Below, piece by piece: positions 45,119 through 48,843 of a DNA stretch of 48,843 bases; position 1 is the stretch's first letter, and each line of letters opens with the position of its first letter. The DNA comes from Pseudomonadota bacterium (GTDB lineage: Bacteria > Pseudomonadota > Alphaproteobacteria > Rhizobiales > Hyphomicrobiaceae). The DNA is taken from contig JAEXXM010000051.1 of the NCBI GenBank assembly GCA_023405815.1, forward strand, positions 1 to 48,843, in the 5' to 3' direction. The notes under the pieces were generated by a model that was not told the origin of the DNA, ran no database searches, and saw only the letters and a program-made list of their open reading frames with translations. A program made the translations under genes and the position numbers.

Positions 45119-45410
45119 GCGGTTGTTCACGGGCGCCTGTTGATAAGATTGAACATCGTGCGGGGCCATGCGCCCGCGGGGCATGCTCTCGGCGGGTGCC
45201 CGCGCCTAGCGCTGCTCGCCCTTGTGTCGTTCCGCTGATGTGATTCGTGGCGCGTTTTTGTGTGAAACGCGCATCAGCCGCGCAGGCAAAGCGCTCCGCT
45301 CGCATTTCCGATTGTACGCGGGTGGGCGAATCAGTTTTCGGTTGATCCCAATAGCAAGGCCCTGCCGTGAGGCGTGCATAAGCAGGGGACAATGGCTGAT
45401 GGGAGCATCA

Positions 45411-46151
45411 ATGACACGTCGATCGACACTCATTTCGGCTGCTCTGCTCTGCCTCGTCGGAACGAGTGCGTGGGCAGATGGAATGCCGGCAACTTACTCG
45501 GCCGCTCCTTCGCGCTGTGGCGCCGGACCGTTCTCTGGCCCCTACATCGGCGCGGCGGTCGGGTACGCAAACCAGCGAGTTGAGGCTACGGACGAGATAT
45601 TTGGCGGCAGCTTCAAGGATAGAGACGGGTCGGTGACGTTCGGCGGCTATGTCGGATACAACTGGCAGTGCGACCGCTTCCTGCTCGGCGCCGAGACCGA
45701 CTTCAACTACATCGACACGTCGCCGACGGCGACGGTAAACGGTTTTGCGTTGAATAGTCAGACGGACTGGTACGGGACGCTGCGCGCGCGCGCTGGCTTC
45801 GTGGTGCATGACTCGCTGTTGCTCTACGCGACCGGCGGTCTTGCCTACGCCAACGTCGATCACACCTTCAGCGATTCTGGCGCCCCTGCAGGACCGTTCT
45901 CGCAGTCGAACTCCAACACCACGACGGGGTGGACGCTCGGCGGCGGCGGCGAGCTTCTGCATGGCAGCAACTGGCTGGTGCGCGCCGAGGCGTTCTACGT
46001 CGACCTTGGCAGCGAGACAATCACCTACGTCCAGCCGACTCCGTGCTTAACTTGTACCGCGATCACCAAATGGGACGATGAGTTCTGGGTCGCGCGGATT
46101 GGTGTGAGCTACAAGTTCGGGCATCGCGAAGAGGTCGTGCCCCTGAAATAG
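45411..46151 (+). CDS. outer-membrane beta-barrel protein (Omp25/RopB-like)
   Basis: A 246-residue porin-like protein: signal peptide MTRRSTLISAALLCLVGTSAWA, then an eight-stranded barrel with alternating strands such as PYIGAAVGYANQRV, FGGYVGYNWQCDRFLLGAETDF, YGTLRARAGFVV and LLLYATGGLAYANV. It ends with the aromatic-rich last strand WVARIGVSYKFG. This matches the small outer-membrane protein family common in Hyphomicrobiales. The start ATG at 45411 has GGGAG 6 bases upstream; longer frames to 45222 are not supported. A strong terminator follows, so it is a single-gene unit. Confidence 0.92.
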   Translation: MTRRSTLISAALLCLVGTSAWADGMPATYSAAPSRCGAGPFSGPYIGAAVGYANQRVEATDEIFGGSFKDRDGSVTFGGYVGYNWQCDRFLLGAETDFNYIDTSPTATVNGFALNSQTDWYGTLRARAGFVVHDSLLLYATGGLAYANVDHTFSDSGAPAGPFSQSNSNTTTGWTLGGGGELLHGSNWLVRAEAFYVDLGSETITYVQPTPCLTCTAITKWDDEFWVARIGVSYKFGHREEVVPLK

Positions 46152-46185
46152 AGGCGGGCGCTAGCGCGACATCTCAGCCGAATTG

Positions 46186-46223
46186 AAAAAGCCATCCGAG
46201 ACGCCTGTCCCGGATGGCTTTTT
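46186..46223 (+). terminator. strong intrinsic terminator
   Basis: Perfect 13-base stem AAAAAGCCATCCG / CGGATGGCTTTTT with a 12-base loop (46199-46210), about 35 bases after the stop of the outer-membrane protein gene. Because A and T runs lie on both sides it could act on both strands. Confidence 0.93.
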
Positions 46224-46416
46224 CGTCGTTCCAGGGTGGCGCGCCCGGCGCGCGCATCATTCTATATTTCTGTTTTCGTTCAATGACTTGTGCCATAAAT
46301 CCTGATGGCATTCCTGAGCGGATTAGGGATAATGAACGATGCGTAAATAAGATCTGGCTAGTTGTTGAGGCTTCAACTAATCTTGGTCGGGTCAGGCTTT
46401 GTAGGGAGTACCATCC

Positions 46417-46605
46417 GTGGGCAAGAAATTCGAAGTTGGCGCACTGGCGCTCGTTCTGAGCCTCCTTTCCGTCGAGCAGGTCATGGCGCGCCCGTTCTGG
46501 TGGTGCCCGCCCGTTCCGGAGTTCGACGGATCGGGCAGCATTGCCGCGATCGGCCTCCTGATGAGCATCGGCGCGGTGCTGCTGCGTCGCTCCGCCGACC
46601 GGTGA
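46417..46605 (+). CDS. VPEID-CTERM sorting-signal protein
   Basis: Tiny exosortase substrate of 62 residues. A signal peptide (MGKKFEVGALALVLSLLS...) with cleavage expected after VMA (about residue 24) is followed by only about eight residues (RPFWWCPP). The sorting signal comes next: VPEFDGSG, a hydrophobic helix (IAAIGLLMSIGAVLL) and a basic end (RRSADR). This is the tripartite VPEID-CTERM signal, with Phe for Ile in the motif. The frame has a stop at 46402, so the GTG at 46417 is the only reasonable start; AGGGAG lies 8 bases upstream. An AT-rich leader with TAGTTG-N9-CAACTA (46359-46379) precedes it. It lies just before the exosortase E gene. Confidence 0.9.
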   Translation: MGKKFEVGALALVLSLLSVEQVMARPFWWCPPVPEFDGSGSIAAIGLLMSIGAVLLRRSADR

Positions 46606-46653
46606 TCTCTTCGCTGACCGAGCGTATCGGTCGCGGGGGATCGTGGGTTTATC

Positions 46654-48306
46654 ATGTTGCCATCGTCGACTGCCGCCAGGCGTGCCGAGCCTAAACGTGG
46701 TGCGCTCGCCTGGCGTAGTTTGCTTTTCGTATTTCTGACAGTCGGCGAATTTCTGCTCGCCACATACGTTATCGAGATTCCCCGGCGGGAGGGGCTCTCT
46801 CCCTGGTACAATCCGGTCCCCTGGGCGAACACGCTGGCGTTCATCGCCGTCGCCGGTTTTATGCTTTTCGTGGCCGTCAGCTGGCCGCGTCGGCGCGAGA
46901 TCATCGACATTCTCAAGGCCGAAGCCACGTCAGGGATGGCTGTCGGGCTTAGCATCAACATCCTCCTCTTTGCGGCTCTGCTCGCGGCTGGTGTCAGCCT
47001 GTCCAACACGGGCACGCCGCCGCTTGCTGCGCTGATCGCTTACGCGGCGTTACTGCTAGCAACGGGCGCTTCACTGGCACTGGTTGCCGCGCCGCTGGAG
47101 TTCTGGCGCCGGCTGGTTGCGCTTTTGCCGGTCGAGATCGCCGTGTCCGCGGCGGGTGCGAGTGTCGGCGTGCTTCTGGGCTACGTGCTGCAGGGAAGCT
47201 GGGCGGCGTTGTCGGGCGCCACGCTGGCGCTTACGCATTCGTTCCTGAGCTTGGTCGAGCCGGACGTCTACCTCGACGTGAAGGAGCGCATTGTCGGCGT
47301 CGGCAAGTTCGGGGTGCAGGTCAACGACGAGTGCTCTGGGTATGAAGGCATAGCGCTCATCGTCGCGTTCGTTTCGACCTATCTTTGGGTCTTCCGGCGC
47401 GATTTGCGCTTTCCCAATGCGCTGCTGCTGCTGCCCATAGGCATTGCCACCATCTGGGTGATGAACTCGCTGCGCATTGCGGCGCTGGTGCTTCTTGGCG
47501 CGTACGTTTCACCGACAGTCGCGGTGCAGGGTTTTCATTCGAAGGCCGGTTGGATCTGCTTCCTGCTCGTCAGTCTGGGCGTGATCGCCGTCTCGCAAAA
47601 AATCGCGTTCTTCTCGAAGAGCTCAGGGGTTGATGCGCAGGAAGCGGGCCGTGCCCCGGTGGCGCGCGCCGATGGTTCCGGCGCGCGCGTGACGTTGCAG
47701 TACCTCGCGCCGTTCATGGCACTGATGGCTGCCAGTATCGTCTGCTCGGCGTTCGCCCCGCACGACCAGGCGCTTTATCCGCTCAAGGTGCTGGCGATTG
47801 GCGGGGTGTGCTGGTGGTACCGTGATGCCTACCGGTCGCTGCTCTCGGGGGCAACGCTCGTTTCAGTCGTCGCCGGCGTCGCGGTGGGCGTTCTCTGGAT
47901 CGCAACAGAGCCGCCGGGTGAAGGCGCGCCGGCGCTTGGCGCGTGGCTCGCGACTTTGCCAGTGTGGATCGTCGCCGGTTGGCTGCTGCTGCGCGGCATC
48001 GGGACCGTGATCCTCGTTCCGATCGCCGAGGAGCTGGCATTCCGGGGCTACCTTGCCCGAGCGCTGATCTCATCGCGGTTCGAGAGCGTGCCGGTCGGGG
48101 CGTTCACGGTCTTGTCATTCATCGGATCGACGGTCGCATTCGGCCTCATCCATCAACGGTGGTTGGCGGCCATGCTCGCGGGCGCTGTTTATGCGCTGCT
48201 GATGTACCGGAGCAAAAGCCTTTCCGATCCCATCGCCGCGCATATGGCATCGAATGCCGTGATCTTCTGTTGGGCCGTCGCCGTTCAGCAGTGGGCTCTG
48301 CTTTAG
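46654..48306 (+). CDS. xrtE: exosortase E fused to CPBP-family protease
   Basis: Membrane transpeptidase-like sorting enzyme of 550 residues with about 14 TM helices, known from VPEID-CTERM systems. The exosortase half has the catalytic triad Cys227 (NDECSGYEG), Arg274 (MNSLRIAAL) and His295 (GFHSKAGW). The C-terminal half is a CPBP intramembrane protease (Abi/CAAX type) with Glu459-Glu460 and Arg464 (AEELAFRG), His500 (GLIHQRW) and Asn534 (HMASNAV). All catalytic residues are present in both halves. It should cut the small protein encoded 48 bases upstream at VPEFD and release or transfer it. The ribosome site is weak, so coupling to the upstream gene is likely. It ends the secretion/surface region. 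Confidence 0.95.
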   Translation: MLPSSTAARRAEPKRGALAWRSLLFVFLTVGEFLLATYVIEIPRREGLSPWYNPVPWANTLAFIAVAGFMLFVAVSWPRRREIIDILKAEATSGMAVGLSINILLFAALLAAGVSLSNTGTPPLAALIAYAALLLATGASLALVAAPLEFWRRLVALLPVEIAVSAAGASVGVLLGYVLQGSWAALSGATLALTHSFLSLVEPDVYLDVKERIVGVGKFGVQVNDECSGYEGIALIVAFVSTYLWVFRRDLRFPNALLLLPIGIATIWVMNSLRIAALVLLGAYVSPTVAVQGFHSKAGWICFLLVSLGVIAVSQKIAFFSKSSGVDAQEAGRAPVARADGSGARVTLQYLAPFMALMAASIVCSAFAPHDQALYPLKVLAIGGVCWWYRDAYRSLLSGATLVSVVAGVAVGVLWIATEPPGEGAPALGAWLATLPVWIVAGWLLLRGIGTVILVPIAEELAFRGYLARALISSRFESVPVGAFTVLSFIGSTVAFGLIHQRWLAAMLAGAVYALLMYRSKSLSDPIAAHMASNAVIFCWAVAVQQWALL

Positions 48307-48616
48307 CGAAGAACGCGCTTCCGGCGGCGTGGCGGAGTCTTTCGGGAAAATCGAGGGGCTTTGGGCGCTATCCGGGTCGGGTGTAGCCTCTACTGCGACT
48401 ATCATGAGACGAAAGAGATCACGAAGTACTACAGCACGAATGCGGACTTCGACGTCCATCCGCGGCGCGCTGGTGGTGCGCTTCGGTCGCGACGAGCCTG
48501 CACCGGCCCCTGAAGTAGAAGTGGGGTCTAGCTGGGGCGGTGCGTCTTGCCTGCATGTCTCTCGCCGCGTTCCTTCGCGGTGGGAGGCCTCTTTGTGGCG
48601 AGGCGCATTTCGGGGA
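48307..48616. other. intergenic region after exosortase E
   Basis: About 310 bases without a supported gene. One frame at 48362-48510 gives residues such as CDYHETKEITKYYSTNADFD with more natural composition than the surrounding frames, but it has no start and no family match; it may be a gene remnant. No hairpin-plus-T-run terminator is evident. Confidence 0.35.
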
Positions 48617-48843
48617 TCACGCGGGCAGCAAGAGTCCACGGAAATCCTTCTGACGAAGCGCTATGCTCGATAGGGTATGGCGGTCGAGCAACGACATAAA
48701 CTGGTCGAGCGCCTCGCGGAGAACGCCCTGTAAACTGCAGCATCGAGTGATGACGCACTGATTGTCCGGGGCAAAACACTCGACGAGCGCGAAATCCGGC
48801 TCGGTGTCCCTGACGACGTCGCCGAGCACGATCTCTTCTGCGG
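48617..48843 (-). CDS. Rrf2-family regulator, NsrR-like (partial, cut by window edge)
   Basis: The C-terminal part of an iron-sulfur transcription regulator; its N-terminal helix-turn-helix lies beyond the right edge. The frame runs into the edge as AEEIVLGDVVRDTEPDF and continues with LVECFAPDNQ and then CVITRCCSLQGVL, the cluster-binding cysteine region of the NsrR type, then the usual LREALDQFMSLLDRHTLSSI end. NsrR proteins bind nitric oxide through a [4Fe-4S] or [2Fe-2S] cluster and lift repression. There is one extra Cys beside the last ligand. Its targets cannot be seen here. Confidence 0.88.
   Translation of the reverse strand, partial: AEEIVLGDVVRDTEPDFALVECFAPDNQCVITRCCSLQGVLREALDQFMSLLDRHTLSSIALRQKDFRGLLLPA

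Noticed and set aside
48115..48639. Minus-strand frame of 174 codons
   Set aside because: Half of it is antisense to exosortase E and the rest is Arg/Pro/Ser-rich with no start signal.

Overview
The window looks like a chromosomal piece of a high-GC, methylotrophic alphaproteobacterium, most likely Hyphomicrobiales and possibly Hyphomicrobium-like. This is inferred from a lanthanide-type PQQ alcohol dehydrogenase with its MoxJ-type binding protein and beta-propeller partner, rhizobial-style polysaccharide genes, and an alphaproteobacterial exosortase E gene. I see no rRNA, tRNA, CRISPR array, insertion sequence or phage gene.

Layout. (1) 1-5.9 kb: two small secreted Cys-rich proteins, a NarL-type response regulator with a kinase behind it, and a second divergent kinase. 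(2) 4.9-9.7 kb, minus strand: a quinoprotein alcohol-oxidation group made of an XoxF-like dehydrogenase, a MoxJ-type binding protein fused to ankyrin repeats, and a YVTN-type beta-propeller. (3) 10.3-17 kb, minus strand: a giant RTX/cadherin protein, then a membrane-fusion protein and a PilZ-bearing family-2 glycan synthase. (4) 17.3-22.6 kb, plus strand: a type I secretion set of two ABC proteins and an HlyD adaptor, whose ATPase motifs are strikingly degenerate. (5) 22.7-24.7 kb: a NarL-type response regulator and its kinase, the latter cut by one in-frame amber codon. (6) 24.9-27.2 kb: a cupin, an orphan protein and small membrane proteins. (7) 27.2-37.3 kb: a Wzx/Wzy-type exopolysaccharide locus with a chain-length protein, a beta-helix protein with a separate Tat-leader ORF, a flippase, a polymerase, three GT4 transferases and an initiating sugar-phosphate transferase. 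(8) 37.8-45.1 kb, plus strand: a 1382-residue copper-radical oxidase (galactose-oxidase type) carrying three L-type-lectin-like modules and an RTX tail, followed by its own canonical ABC and HlyD exporter. (9) 45.4-48.3 kb: an outer-membrane beta-barrel protein, a strong terminator, a 62-residue VPEID-CTERM protein and the exosortase E/CPBP-protease fusion that should process it. (10) Right edge: an NsrR-like Rrf2 regulator, cut by the window.

As a whole, about 35 kb is devoted to building, exporting, modifying and anchoring a cell-surface matrix: two polysaccharide routes (Wzx/Wzy and synthase-dependent, c-di-GMP-controlled), two type I secretion systems each beside a likely RTX substrate, a secreted oxidase with carbohydrate-binding-like modules, and an exosortase sorting pair. 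The most novel items are the oxidase-lectin-RTX protein with its exporter, the degenerate ABC pair, the tiny exosortase substrate, the binding-protein/ankyrin fusion and the amber-interrupted kinase.
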